Below, piece after piece: positions 11,443 to 23,227 of a DNA stretch of 64,000 nt; positions within the stretch are counted from its first letter, which is position 1; every line of letters starts with the position of its first letter. The translations under genes were made by a program, and so were the position numbers. Below the pieces are notes generated by a model. That model was not told the DNA's origin and made no database searches. It saw only the letters and a list, made by a program, of their open reading frames with translations. This DNA comes from Oncomelania hupensis (lineage: Eukaryota; Mollusca; Gastropoda; Littorinimorpha; Pomatiopsidae), in assembly GCA_036898135.1 (NCBI GenBank), contig CM072525.1, forward strand, positions 58,397,049 through 58,461,048, written 5' to 3'.

Positions 11443-14335
11443 AGTGGACATAGAGCAGATAGAGGACATAGTGCAGATAGAGGACATAGTGCAGATAGAG
11501 GACATATTGGACATAATGCAATAAGAGGACATAGTGGACATAGTGCAGAAAGAGGACATAGTGGACATTATGCAGGTAATGGACATAGTGGACATAGTGC
11601 AGATAGAGGACATAATGGAAATAGTGCAGATAGAGGACATAGTGCAGATAGAGGACATAGTGGACATAGTGCAGATAGAGGACATAGTGCAGATAGAGGA
11701 CATAGTGCAGATAGAGGACATAGTGGACATAGTGCAGATAGAGGACATAGTGCAGATAGAGGACATAGTGCAGATAGAGGACATAGTGCAGATAGAGGAC
11801 ATAGTGCAGATAGAGGACATAGTGCAGATAGAGGATATAGTGCAGATAGAGGACATAGTGCAGATAGTGGATATAGTGCAGATAGAGGACATAGTGCAGA
11901 TAGTGGATATAGTGCAGATAGAGGACATAGTGCAGATAGAGGATATAGTGCAGATAGAGGACATAGTGGACATAGTGCAGACAGAGTACATAGTGCAGAT
12001 AGTGGACCTAGTGGACCTAGTGCAGATAGAGGACATAGTGGACCTAGTGCAGATAGAGGAAATAGTGGACATAGTGCAGATAGAAGACTTAGTGGACATG
12101 GTGCAGATAGAGGACATAGTGCAGATAGAGGACATAGTGGACATAGTGCAGATAGTGGACGTAGTGGACATAGTGCAGATAAAGGACACAGTGGACATAG
12201 TGCAGATAGAGGAAATATTGGATAATTGCAGATAGAGGACATAGTGGACACGGTGTAGATAGTGGAAATAGTGCAGATAGAGGACATAGTGGAAATAGTG
12301 CAGATAGAACAAATAGTGGACATAGTCCAGATAGAGGACATATTGGACATAGTGCAAATAGTGGACATAGAGTAGATATAGGACATAGTGGACATAGTGC
12401 AGATAGTAGACGTAGTGCAGATAGAGGACATAGTGGACATGGTGCACATAGAGGACATAGTGGACATAGTGCAGATAGAGGACATAGTGGAGATAGTGCA
12501 GATAGAGGATATAGTGGACATAGAGCAGATAGAGGACATAGTGGACATATTGCAGATAGAGGAAATAGTGGACGTAGTGCAGATAGAGGACATAGTGGAC
12601 ATAGGTGCAGATAGAGGACATAGGTGCAGATAGAGGACATAGTGGACATAGGTGCAGATAGAGGACATAGTGGAGATAGAGGACATAGTGGACAAAATGC
12701 AATAAGAGGACATAGTGGACATGGTGCAGATAGAAGACTTAGTGGACATGGTGCAGATAGAGGACATATTGGACATAGTGCAAATAGTGGACATAGTGCA
12801 GATAATGGACATAGTACAGATAGTGGACATTATGCAGTTAATGGACATAGTGCAGATAGAGGACATAGTGGACATAGTGCAGATAGAGGACATAGTGGAC
12901 ATAGTGCAGATAGAGGACATAATAGACATGGTGCACATAGAGGACATAGTGCAGATAAAGGACACAGTGGACATAGTGCAGATAGAGGAAATATTGGATA
13001 ATTGCAGATAGAGGACATAGTGGACACGGTGTAGATAGTGGAAATAGTGCAGATAGAGGACATAGTGGAAATAGTGCAGATAGAACAAATAGTGGACATA
13101 GTCCAGATAGAGGACATATTGGACATAGTGCAAATAGTGGACATAGAGTAGATATAGGACATAGTGGACATAGTGCAGATAGTAGACGTAGTGCAGATAG
13201 AGGACATAGTGGACATAGTGCAGATAGTAGACGTAGTGCAGATAGAGGACATAGTGGATATAGTGCAGATAGTAGACGTAGTGCAGATAGAGGACATAGT
13301 GGATATAGTGCAGATAGTAGACGTAGTGCAGATAGAGGACATAGTGGATATAGTGCAGATAGTAGACGTAGTGCAGATAGAGGACATAGTGGACATAGTC
13401 CAGATAGAGGACATATTGGACATAGTGCAAATAGTGGACATAGAGTAGATATAGGACATAGTGGACATAGTGCAGATAGAGGACATAGTGGACATAGTGC
13501 AGATAGTAGACGTAGTGCAGATAGAGGACATAGTGGATATAGTGCAGATAGTAGACATAGTGCAGATAGAGGACATAGTGGACATAGTGCAGATAGTAGA
13601 CGTAGTGCAGATAGAGGACATAGTGGACATAGTGCAGATAGTAGACGTAGTGCAGATAGAGGACATAGTGGATATAGTGCAGATAGTAGACGTAGTGCAG
13701 ATAGAGGACATAGTGGACATAGTGCAGATAGTAGACGTAGTGCAGATAGAGGACATAGTGGACATAGTGCAGATAGTAGACGTAGTGCAGATAGAGGACA
13801 TAGTGGATATAGTGCAGATAGAGGACATAGTGGACATGGTGCACATAGAGGACATAGTGGACATAGTGCAGATAGAGGACATAGTGGACATATTGCAGAT
13901 AGAGGAAATAGTGGACGTAGTGCAGATAGAGGACATAGTGGACATAGGTGCAGATAGAGGACATAGGTGCAGATAGAGGACATAGTGGACATAGGTGCAG
14001 ATAGAGGACATAGTGGAGATAGAGGACATAGTGGACAAAATGCAATAAGAGGACATAGTGGACATAGTGCAGATAGAGGACGTAGTGGACATTATGCAGG
14101 TAATGGACATAGTGCAGATAGAGAACATAATGGAAATAGTGCAGTTAGAGGACATAGTGACATAGTGCAGATAGAGGACATTGTGGTCATAGTGCAGATA
14201 GAAGACATAGTGCAGATAGAGGACATAGTGGACATAATGCGGACAGAGGACATAGTGGACATAGTGCAGATAGTGGACATAGTGCAGATAGAGGACATAT
14301 TGGACATAATGCAATAAGAGGACATAGTGGACATT
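11443..14335 (-). repeat. 9-bp-module satellite, block 4 (inverted)
   Basis: This is the inverted satellite with GGACATAGT, GCAGATAGA and variants such as GTAGACGTA. It shows segment-scale duplication: a distinctive string beginning GGAAATATTGGATAATTGC occurs at 12,211 and again at 12,987 (shift about 776 bp), and a run of GACATAGGTGCAG units near 12,601 recurs near 13,944 (shift about 1.34 kb). These long shifts imply unequal exchange or replication slippage on top of the 9-bp period. Confidence 0.94.
13164..13810 (-). repeat. 45-bp higher-order repeat inside block 4
   Basis: Five 9-mers in fixed order (AGTGCAGAT, AGTAGACGT, AGTGCAGAT, AGAGGACAT, AGTGGATAT or AGTGGACAT) repeat about 14 times, with one interruption near 13,395-13,490. 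This is a 5 x 9 = 45-bp higher-order unit, distinct from the 18/27-bp units elsewhere. Confidence 0.85.
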
Positions 14336-15441
14336 CAGATTCAGATTCAGAAAACTTTATTATCTCCAAGGAGAAATTTTAACATGGATTTGCTCTCAGC
14401 AAAAGGTAATAAAATGTAACAATACTATAAACATGTAAACATGTACGTGTAATCACGCTTATGTACATATTAACAAGAACATTTCCGACACATTGTAAAA
14501 CTTATTGCACTTCAACATAAATAAATAAAACACCTACCCACAAACACACACACATCCACACACACATGGGTTAGACATTAGATTATATTACACCAAAATT
14601 ATAAACGTTATAAAGCATCTTAAAAAAAATTTACAATCATCAATCTCTGCGTATCATTCTAACACTGACAATCACAGATTTTAAAACTTATGCATTAGTT
14701 AACTTACATACTGAATAGTTGAAAAATTGCTGCATATTATAAAATTCATCTCTAGTACTCCCATAAACCACTCGCACCCAACTCATTCAGTCAACACTTA
14801 TTAAGAATTTGTACTGATGTGGGTACAAAACTGTTCTTAGCTCTAACTGTAGAAACATTTGGCACTCTGAAACGGCGACCAGAAGGAAGGAGCTGGTAGT
14901 GCTGGGCTAGGATGTGAGTGGAGTCTCTTACAATCATGCTCGCTTTCTTTCTTACTTGCCTTTCGTACAACACACACAAACTCTCCTGCGTTTCACCCAC
15001 CACTTTCCCACACACCTTCACAATTCTATCCAACACATTCTTATTCCTCACACTGAGACCTCCAAACCAGCAAAGAAAACCAAAGGTCAGCACCGATTGG
15101 ATAAAACAGCTGTAAAAGTTACATAAAACAGACTTGTTGACTTTCAGAGAGCGCAATTTCTGGAGGCAATATATTCTTGACTGACATTTCTTATGGATGG
15201 AAGTAGTGTTGGAATCAAAGGTAAGCTTATTGTCAAGTATTGTTCCCAGATATTTGTATTTCGAGACTCTCTCCACCTTTTCTCCATCAATCACTAAGTC
15301 AGGCACAGATGGGTTTTTTCTAAAATCAATAATCAGTTCTTTAGTTTTCTTCACATTTATATTTAAAAAATTCTCTTTGCAAAATGCAATAAACTTTTGC
15401 ACTTTTTTTAAATAAACAGTTGCAGAGTTGGAGAGGTCTTG
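14336..15441 (-). mobile_element. 5'-truncated L2/CR1-like LINE inserted in the satellite
   Basis: The element reads on the minus strand. Its 3' end lies at 14,336, where a short (CTGAAT)n tail precedes CTTTATTATCTCC-type sequence, the tail style of L2/CR1-group LINEs. About 450 bp of 3' UTR separates the tail from the RT remnant. Both flanks are satellite; GGACAT occurs on both sides, which could be a short target duplication but is also a satellite word. It separates satellite blocks 4 and 5. Confidence 0.85.
14791..15438 (-). pseudogene. Reverse-transcriptase C-terminal part, L2/CR1-like LINE
   Basis: This open fragment of about 215 residues starts after the catalytic FADD box would lie. 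It shows the usual downstream RT signature: NVKKTKELIIDFR, then KYLGTILDNKLTF, then the thumb-like helix region and a LLPSGRRFRVP segment near the C-terminus, ending in a stop at 14,791. The endonuclease, RT palm and 5' half are missing (5' truncation). The frame happens to be joined to the open satellite frame upstream, which inflates the apparent length. By itself it cannot be functional. Confidence 0.85.
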
Positions 15442-17283
15442 AAGGACATAGTGCTGATAGAGGACATAGTGGAGATAGAGGACATAGTTGACAAAGGGCA
15501 GATAGAGTACATAGTGGGCATAGTGCAGATAGTGGACATAGTGGACAAAGGGCAGATAGAGTACATAGTGGGCATAGTGCAGATAGTGGACATAGTGGGC
15601 ATAGTGCAGATAGAGGACATAGTGCAGATAGTGGACATGGTGCAGATAGAGGACATAGATTACACGGTGTAGATAGTGGACATAGTGCAGATAGAGGACA
15701 TAGTGCAGATAGTGGACATAGTGCAGATAGTGGACATAGTGCAGATAGAGGACATAGTGGACATAATGCAATAAGAGGACATAGTGCAGATAGAGAGGAC
15801 ATAGTGGACATGGTGCAGATAGAGGACATATTGGACATAGTGCAAATAGTGGACATAGAGTAGATATAGGACATAGTGCAGACAGAGTACATAGTGCAGA
15901 TAGTGGACATAGAGGAAATAGTGGACCTAGTGCAGATAGAGGAAATAGTGGACACAGTGCAGATAGAGGACATAGTGGACATGGTGTAGATAGTGGACAT
16001 AGTGCATATAGAGGACATAGTGGACATAGTGCAGATAGAGGACATATTGGACGTAGTGCAGATAGTGGACGTAGTGGACACAGAGCAGATAGAGGACATA
16101 GTGGACATGGTGTAGATAGTGGACATAGTGCAGATAGAGGACATAGTGGACATGGTGCAGATAGAAGACTTAGTGCAGATAGAGGACATAGTGGACATGG
16201 TGCAGATAGAAGACTTAGTGGACATGGTTCAGACAGAGGACATAGTGGACATAGTGCAGATAAAGGACACAGTGGACATAGTGCAGATAGAGGAAATAGT
16301 GGACATATTGCACAGTGGACATAGTGCAGATAGAGGAAATAGTGGACATATTGCAGATAGAGGACATAGTGGACATAGTGCAGATAGAGGACATAGTAGA
16401 CGTAATGCAGATAGTGGACGTAGTGGACATAGTGCAGATAAAGGACACAGTGGACATAGTGCAGATAGAGGAAATAGTGGACATATTGCAGATAGAGGAC
16501 ATAGTGGACACGGTGTAGATAGTGGCAATAGTGCAGATAGAAGACATAGTGCAAATAGTGGACATAGTCCAGATAGAGGACATAGTGGACATTGAGTAGA
16601 TATAGGACACAGTGGACGTAGTGCAGATAGAGGACATAGTGGACATATTGCAGATAGAGGAAATAGTGGACGTAGTGCAGATAGAGGACATAGTGGACAT
16701 GGTGCACATAGAGGACATAGTGGACATAGTGCAGATAGAGGACATAGTGGACATATTGCAGATAGAGGAAATAGTGGACGTAGTGCAGATAGAGGAAATA
16801 GTGGACATATTGCAGATAGAGGACATAGTGGACGTAGTGCAGATAGAGGACATAGTGGACGTAGTGCAGATATAGGAAATAGTGGAGATAGTGGACATAG
16901 TGCAGATAGAGGACATAGTGGACATAGTGCAGATAGAGGACATAGTGGACATAGTGCAGATAGAGGACATAGTGGACGTAGTGCAGATATAGGAAATAGT
17001 GGAGATAGTGCAGATAGTGGACATAGTGCAGATAGAGGACATAGTGGACATAGTGCAGATAGAGGAAATAGTGGACGTAGTGCAGATAGAGGAAATAGTG
17101 GACGTAGTGCAGATATAGGACATAGTGGAGATAGTGCAGATAGTGGACATAGTGCAGATAGAGGACATAGTGGACATAGTGCAGATAGAGGACATAGTAG
17201 ACATGGTGCACATAGAGGACATAGTGGACATAGTGCAGATAGAGGACATAGTGGACATGGTGTAGATAGTGGACATAGTACTC
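15442..17283 (-). repeat. 9-bp-module satellite, block 5 (inverted)
   Basis: The satellite continues in the inverted orientation after the LINE insertion. It includes variants GTAGATATAGG and GGAAATAGT. It ends at ATAGTACTCAGTACT, where a broken LINE begins. Confidence 0.94.
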
Positions 17284-19050
17284 AGTACTGCGTGTCGAGT
17301 TAGATCCCGACTCCAAAATACCCTCGTTAAATATATTAAACTATTATAATCCCAAGGAATATAGTGATTTTGCCTGGTTGGCCCCAGTCGTAGCCCAGGG
17401 CGAGTGGCTAATACTGGGTGATTTTAACAAAAGAGATGGACTATGGGAATCGAACTACACCACTAGTTCCAACAGGTTAGCTATTGCGCTCGACGAGGCT
17501 GGCCTTGTACCACTAAATGACGGATCATTTACTAGGCTACCCCACTGCTCATCACACTTTTCCTCCGCTCTGGATATTTGCCTGGCCACCCTTGGGGTGG
17601 CTTCCGTGGCAGACTGTGGCCGACTCTTTCTCTGACCATTTCCCGATTACAATAGAAATAACGCTTAAACCTACTTTTAACGCTACACCCTCCTCTCGTT
17701 TAGATATTACTAAAACAGACTGGGACGGTTATAACACATACCTATCAAAGGTTACTCTCCCACCACTGGTGTCCGTAGAAAAAACAGAAAATTACATACG
17801 AACATGCCTACATGCGAACGGAAATTACATACGAACATGCCTTCTCACTTTTCACTCCCCCAGTCAAAACCAGACCCCATGGCCCCGCCAAACCATGGTA
17901 GAATGAAGCATATAGGGTAGCAGTGGCAAATAAAAAGGCTGCTTTTCAAGCTTATAAGAGAATAAATTCAACAACTACCCATGCAACGATGAAGGAAACC
18001 AGACTAACTGCTAAAAAGACCATCTCTATAGCTTATTCTATTTGGCTTACCAAAATCTCCTCTAAACTAGCCATTCCCCAGCTATGGAAGAATGTTAAAA
18101 AACTCAAGGGCTGTTACAATCCCCTGGGTTCCGACATGTTTGTGGGCAATATTTGCCACAAAACAGATACTGAGTGATAAAGCTGCTGCCTTCCTAGATT
18201 ACTTCCGTTCGCATGGGGATGGCACTCTGCTTCCCGAGCCAGAGAAAGAACGACGGAAAAACGAACGGACATAACATATTCCTATAACTATGATTGAACT
18301 GGCCCGCGCACCAAGAGCTTGCAATTCCAACAAGGGAACGGGCCCAGATGGATTACATTACAATATTTTCTCCAGGCCCCCCCCCCTCCCTTTAAGGAAT
18401 TTATCTTGAAATAATTTACTCTGCTATTGTTGTGGCAGCATCCCAGCCATCTGGCGTGATGCCACGATAGTACCGGTACCCAAAGCAAATAAACCTAAAA
18501 ATGAAATTCCTAGCTACAGACCAATAGCCCTCACGTCTCACAACTATGTAAAGTTTATGAAAGAATTCTAAAAACTAGGCTAGAGTACTTCTGCAGCACT
18601 AAAAGCATAATTCCTCCCTCCCAGGCTGGGTTTAGGCAAGGGAGAAGCATTACTGACCACAATGTTATGTTAAACGAACACATCCGCAAAGCTAAAATTA
18701 AACATTGAACAAGTTCTTGCGTGCTTTTTTGATGTGTCCAAGGCGTTCGATTCTGTCTGGCACTCTGTCCTTATCAATAAGTTAGGCAAGCTTGGACTGG
18801 ATCAAGCACTACTGTCCTTCGTGGAATCATTCTTACGGGATAGAACGATAAGGGTGCGTTGAGGGGGGGGGGGGTCCCTGTCCGAGCCTGGCCGATTGAC
18901 CATGGGAGTACCGCAGGGATCAGTGATCGCCCCTACCCTCTTTACCATTGCCACCTCAACGTGGGCGCTGTGGGCACTGTCACGTCAATAGCTACCACTT
19001 TTGCTGATGATATTGCGATCTGGCGCACCACATCATATGCATGCAAGTGG
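17284..19050 (+). pseudogene. Broken APE-type LINE (endonuclease plus RT motifs)
   Basis: Retrotransposon ORF2 remains are spread over several frames. The endonuclease part has GDFNKRDGLWES (about 17,416-17,451), a SALDICLA box and SDHFPITIEI (about 17,631). The RT part has GTGPDGLHY (about 18,337), YRPIALTS (about 18,514), QAGFRQGRS, FDVSKAFDSVWH (about 18,730), GVPQGSVIAPTLF (about 18,903) and FADDIAIW (about 19,000). Several frameshifts and stops, plus C- and G-runs at 18,376 and 18,862, separate them. Motif order and spelling fit the Jockey/I group. No RNase H or 3' tail follows, so both ends are lost. Confidence 0.85.
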
Positions 19051-19179
19051 GTTAATTGTTTGCACTTGGTAGTGTTTTGATCATTAGTATAGTGTGATTG
19101 TGAACCTCCTTTCTGCCCGTATAGCAGAGAGAGAGAAAAGGAAGGTCCACTGACGTTGATCCTAAAGCCAAGTGTACAG

Positions 19180-20040
19180 AATAGTGTAGTGTAGTATGGG
19201 TGACAGTGTAGTGTAGTGTAATGTAGTGTGGTGTAGTGCAATGTAGTATAGAATAGTGTAGTATGGGTGATAGTGTAGTGTAATGTAGTGAGGTGTAGTG
19301 CAATGTAGTATAGAATAGTGTAGTGTAGTATGGGTGATAATGTAGTGTAATGTAGTTTGATGTAGTGCAATGTAAGAACAAAGAAATATGTCGTGATTGT
19401 GCTAAAGACAAACATAAAAACGAATGCAAAAATCCGATTTGTTGCGTGAATTGCGCCGGGAATCATTTTTCCAGCTCCAAAGATTGTCCTCAGTGGCAGT
19501 TAGAGCTGGAAATCCAAAAGGTGCGGGCCACTGAGAGTTGCTCCTTCGGAGACGCAAGGGAAAAAGTACTTGAAAGTAGGCCCGGTCTTAAAGAGAGGTC
19601 CTTTGCGTCTGTTGCGGGTTCCACAACCACATCTCTGTAGTATAGAATAGTGTATTGTAGTATGGTGAATTGTAGTGTAATGTAGTGTGGTAAAGTGCAA
19701 TGTAGTATGTAGTGTGGTAAAGTGCAATGTAGTATAGAATAGTGTAGTGTAGTATGGGTGATAGTGTAGTGTAATATAGTGTGGTGTAGAGCAATGTAGT
19801 ATAGAATAGTGTAGTGTAGTATGTGTGATAATGTAGTGTAATGTAATGTAGTGTGGTGTAGTGCAATGTAGTATAGAATAGTATAGTGTAGTATGGGTGA
19901 TTGTGTAGTGAAATGTAATGTAGTGTGGTGTAGTGCAATGTAGTATAGAATAGTGTAGTGTAGTATGGGTGATAGTGTAGTGTAATGTAGTGTAGTGTGG
20001 TGTAGTGCAATCTAGAATATAATAGTGTAGTGTAGTATTC
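19180..20040. repeat. Pentanucleotide-derived array (GTAGT/GTAAT)
   Basis: Words GTAGT, GTAAT, GTGGT and GCAAT combine into a longer unit of roughly 65-75 bp that includes ATGGGTGAT. Frames encode LHYTT-type peptides that are not genes. The array is split at 19,374-19,638 by a LINE ORF1 fragment. Its right end abuts the 3' tail position of a minus-strand LINE at 20,041, and pentanucleotide tails are typical for that LINE in this window. Confidence 0.9.
19374..19638 (+). pseudogene. LINE ORF1 zinc-knuckle fragment inside the array
   Basis: This is about 88 residues closely matching residues 210-300 of the intact ORF1 at 46,865-48,325. It keeps the second and third zinc-knuckle-like motifs (CRDCAKDKHKNEC and CCVNCAGNHFSSSKDC) and the downstream KERSFASVAG segment. 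It starts and stops abruptly within pentanucleotide repeats and has neither the 5' end nor the 3' tail of the LINE. Plain target-primed insertion does not explain an internal-only piece. Confidence 0.85.
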
Positions 20041-21085
20041 AAATCAATTCAATAGAAGATTATTATTTTAAGTCCAGCGGACTCTTCCGAGCCAAATCAG
20101 GACCAGAGAGGCGTTATCTTAAAATATTATAAAATGTTTCACTTCGTAGAAAACAAGCCTGTTACACTCAAACAAACTTTCACATGACACCTCTTTAGAA
20201 GTCTTCTTTAAAACTGATGTATTAAAAATATGTTCTTTCTTCAATAAAATCATTAAATTCAGTCCAATCAATAAAATCCAAACTAAAGAAAACATGTTGA
20301 TATGATTTATATGCGATAAAACAAACCAACATCATGTAAACATTGAAACAGATGTTGACCACTACATACTTTAAAAATCTCTTTGAAAGGGATTGAACCA
20401 AAATATGTTTCTCTTCCCTCTATCAGATCAGCACACTCAGACATAAAATGGCGAACGGAAAAGGATTAATCACATTCAAGGCACCATGGTGGTTCTCCTT
20501 TTAAACAGAAACTGTGGGTGACATAGGTATGTCCAATGTGAAGGCGAGATAACACTGTTTCTTCTTTGAGAGTGGATGCAAAGTTAGGTCAAGAAGCGGA
20601 CAAATCGTTTTACCCTCAGAAACAAGTTGTGTATGGAGATCATGGATCTCTGCAAGAAAAGGGTGTAATATCTTTCTCGTGGAAAGAGCCTGAAGTGCTG
20701 ACAATGATTAAAAACGAGTTTTTTTTGGATTGATAAACTTGTATCAGAGCTAGATGAATTGCTTTGAGCTCAGCTGTATAAACAGAACAAAAATCAGGTA
20801 ACCGCTGTTGCAAAGGCTTGACTAAGTGTCTCCCGGAGACCGAAGCAGCAGCAACTGTTTGTGATACATAATTTCCATGGAGGAACTTCAGTCCGAAGCT
20901 CATCGTCGTTGATGGAAGCAACACCAATGCCTGCTTTTTCTAAATGAGCTTGCATTCTGATGTCAAACGGAGGAATTGTGTTTGGTTTAGCTTCACATTT
21001 CTGAACAAAATCTGGGTTGAAAACACAGTCATAAGCGGGGTTCATGGGATCAGTTTTTAATTTTAAATAGTAATTCAGTGACAAT
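20041..21085 (-). mobile_element. 3' fragment of the RNase H LINE
   Basis: On the minus strand the conserved tail (CGGAAGAGTCCGCTGGACTT) lies at about 20,071-20,092. It is followed by diverged C-terminal ORF2 coding sequence: the CX2C-type end (about 20,430-20,500), part of RNase H (SALQALSTRKI near 20,690) and upstream DELRTEVPPWKL (about 20,880). Two internal deletions relative to the intact copy are clear: one near 20,605 removes the region between SLP-type sequence and SEGKTI, and one near 20,845 removes the first RNase H aspartate box. Non-functional. Confidence 0.85.
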
Positions 21086-21790
21086 TTTGAGGAAAGGGAA
21101 AGGTTGGAAGGCCAACGTCTACGATACACCCAATTTTACAAATGAAATGCCAGAGAATGGAGAGTGTGATATAAAGATATTTGCTGATGACACAAAGGCA
21201 TATGCAGAAGTTGATGAAAGTGAGGAGTCTGCAGCAATGCATTGACAAATTGGTTGAATGGATGGAAACATGGCTACTTAAATTTAACAGTGAAAAATAT
21301 AAGGTGTTGCATTTGGGCAAAAATAATCCTCAGCATGAGTAATTTATGAATGATGGGAAAGAAAGGTGTTAGATTGAGACGACTGGTGCCGAAAGGGATC
21401 TTGGAGTGATAGTGGATACAGAGCTCAGCTTTGAGAATCACATTGAGAGTACTGTTAAGAAAGCCAACAAAATATCAGCCCTGCTTGTAAGAACTATAAG
21501 TAACAAATCCAAGGATATAATGGTCCCCCTCTTTAAGGCCCTTATACGTTCCATCTTGGAGTATGCTAACCCCGTCTGGTGCCCATATTTAAGGAGGCAT
21601 GTTGACTTGATCGAGGGTGTCCAGCCCAGATTCACCAGGAAGATTTGTGGAATGTCAGGACTCTCCTACGAGGAGAGACTGAAGTCACTGAGGTTACCCA
21701 GTTTAGAATATAGGAGAGAGCGTGGTGATTTAATCGAAATTTTTAAAATTGTGCACAAATTGTATGATCCTTTAACCGATGATGAATGAC
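21086..21790 (+). pseudogene. CR1/L2-like RT fragment
   Basis: The plus-strand fragment starts just upstream of IFADDTK (about 21,176), continues through a frameshifted WMETWLLKFNSEKYKVLHLG segment, and then a clean frame from about 21,406 to 21,789: LGVIVDTELSFENHIES, ILEYANPVWCPY and RRERGDLIEIFKIVH. This is the RT thumb/C-terminal layout of CR1-group LINEs. The stop is TGA at 21,787. It is a different lineage from the RNase H LINE next to it, and no 3' tail or TSD was found. Confidence 0.85.
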
Positions 21791-22192
21791 GAAAGTCGAT
21801 ATGTAAGTACAGAAATGTACTGCCTCCGACACTCCAGTATTACATTTCAGCGATTTGCCTTGTGTTTACATAATGCAATAGGACTGATGCAAATGGAAAC
21901 AGTAAAGTAAGCCTGTATATTTGCAAAATGTTATAATTTTATTATTTCAAAAGCTGATTGAAGCCTCCTGTGCAGTTTAGATGGAAGTGTGAAAATTGAG
22001 TCCATACAGAAATAATGTATAAATAATAATTACAAATAATATAACCAATATATAAAACCAGTACCAAATGATAAAATTGCAGAAGATATAAACAAAAATA
22101 GCAGTTATTAAAAATAAAGTTGTATTATTGATATTTCTTGATTTTTATTTATGTATTTAGTTTTTTGTTCTTTTCCAGTTATAGCGATGAAG

Positions 22193-22261
<69 letters not shown>

Positions 22262-22262
22262 T
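22193..22262. repeat. (TTA)n microsatellite
   Basis: About 23 consecutive TTA units without interruption. It is followed directly by a degenerate GATAT array. Confidence 0.98.
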
Positions 22263-22269
22263 GATCTGG

Positions 22270-22352
22270 TGTAAATGATGTGATATGATATGATATAATA
22301 TGATACGATATGATATGATATGTTATGGTGTGATATGATATGATATGATATT
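22270..22352. repeat. Degenerate (GATAT)n tract
   Basis: Words GATAT, AATAT and GATAC repeat with a period of five. Neighbouring sequence carries related TGATCTG and TGATATG words. Confidence 0.85.
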
Positions 22353-22411
22353 ATTTATTGGACTTGACCTGTTTTGACTTGTGTTTTTTTTTGTGTTTTT
22401 TTTTTTAAATC

Positions 22412-22925
22412 TGAACTATTACTATTATTTGATCTGATTTGATTTGGTTTAATATGATCAGATGAATTGTCTTGGTGTAATTGATATATGATGTGATATA
22501 TTATTTATTGGACTTGATCTGTTTTGACTTGATCTTTTTAGGTGTATCTTTACTTCATTTGATCTGGCATGACTTGATCTTATGTGTATGGTTTGAATCA
22601 AATTTAGAAGTAACGAGTTTGGTCTGAATTGGTTCGTGATCTGGCTTGTTAGACCTGAGTTGACAATCTGAACTATTATTATTTGATCTGATTTAATTTG
22701 GTTTAATATGATCAGATGAATTGTCTTGGTGTAATTGATATATGATATGATATTCCATTTATTGGACTTGATTTGTTTCGACTTGATTTTCTTAGGTGTA
22801 TCTTGACTTCATTTGATCTGGCATGACTTGATCTTATGTGTATGGTTTGAATCAAATTTAGATGTATTGAGTTTGGTCTGAATTGGTTCGTGATCTGGCT
22901 TGGTTAGACCAGAGTTAACAATGTG
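22412..22925. repeat. Two-copy tandem duplication, about 255 bp
   Basis: Sequence from ATCTGAACTATTACTATT (22,412) through GGTTCGTGATCTGGCTTG recurs from about 22,669 to 22,925 with scattered substitutions and small indels. A more distant relative rich in TGATCTG/TTGATTTGG words lies at 27,700-28,130. Confidence 0.85.
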
Positions 22926-22952
22926 ATCTGAACTGATTTTTCCTGATCTGAT

Positions 22953-22954
22953 GT

Positions 22955-23005
<51 letters not shown>
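22953..23005. repeat. (TTTA)n microsatellite
   Basis: About 13 uninterrupted TTTA units. Confidence 0.97.
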
Positions 23006-23227
23006 TGTATTCTTATTCTTCTCCTCCTCCATAAGTCTCAACATCATGATCAAGGAGCGATAATTAATTTAATTTGGCTACTTTTCTTTAGCCTGTTTTT
23101 GATTTCTTTTATTATAATCTCTTACTATTTAAAAGCAATGATCTGAGTACTGATTGAGGCTCTTCAAACTGGGAAGAAGAAGATTTTTGGTGCTGTTTCT
23201 TCTGTTGTTAATCATTATTATTTTTAA

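Noticed and set aside
11443..14335. CRISPR-like regularity of the arrays
   Set aside because: There are no unique spacers: every unit is a multiple of the same 9-mer, and the sequence is eukaryotic.
19500..20042. 180-residue minus-strand frame rich in LHYTT
   Set aside because: It is the translation of a pentanucleotide array and runs through a sense-strand LINE fragment.
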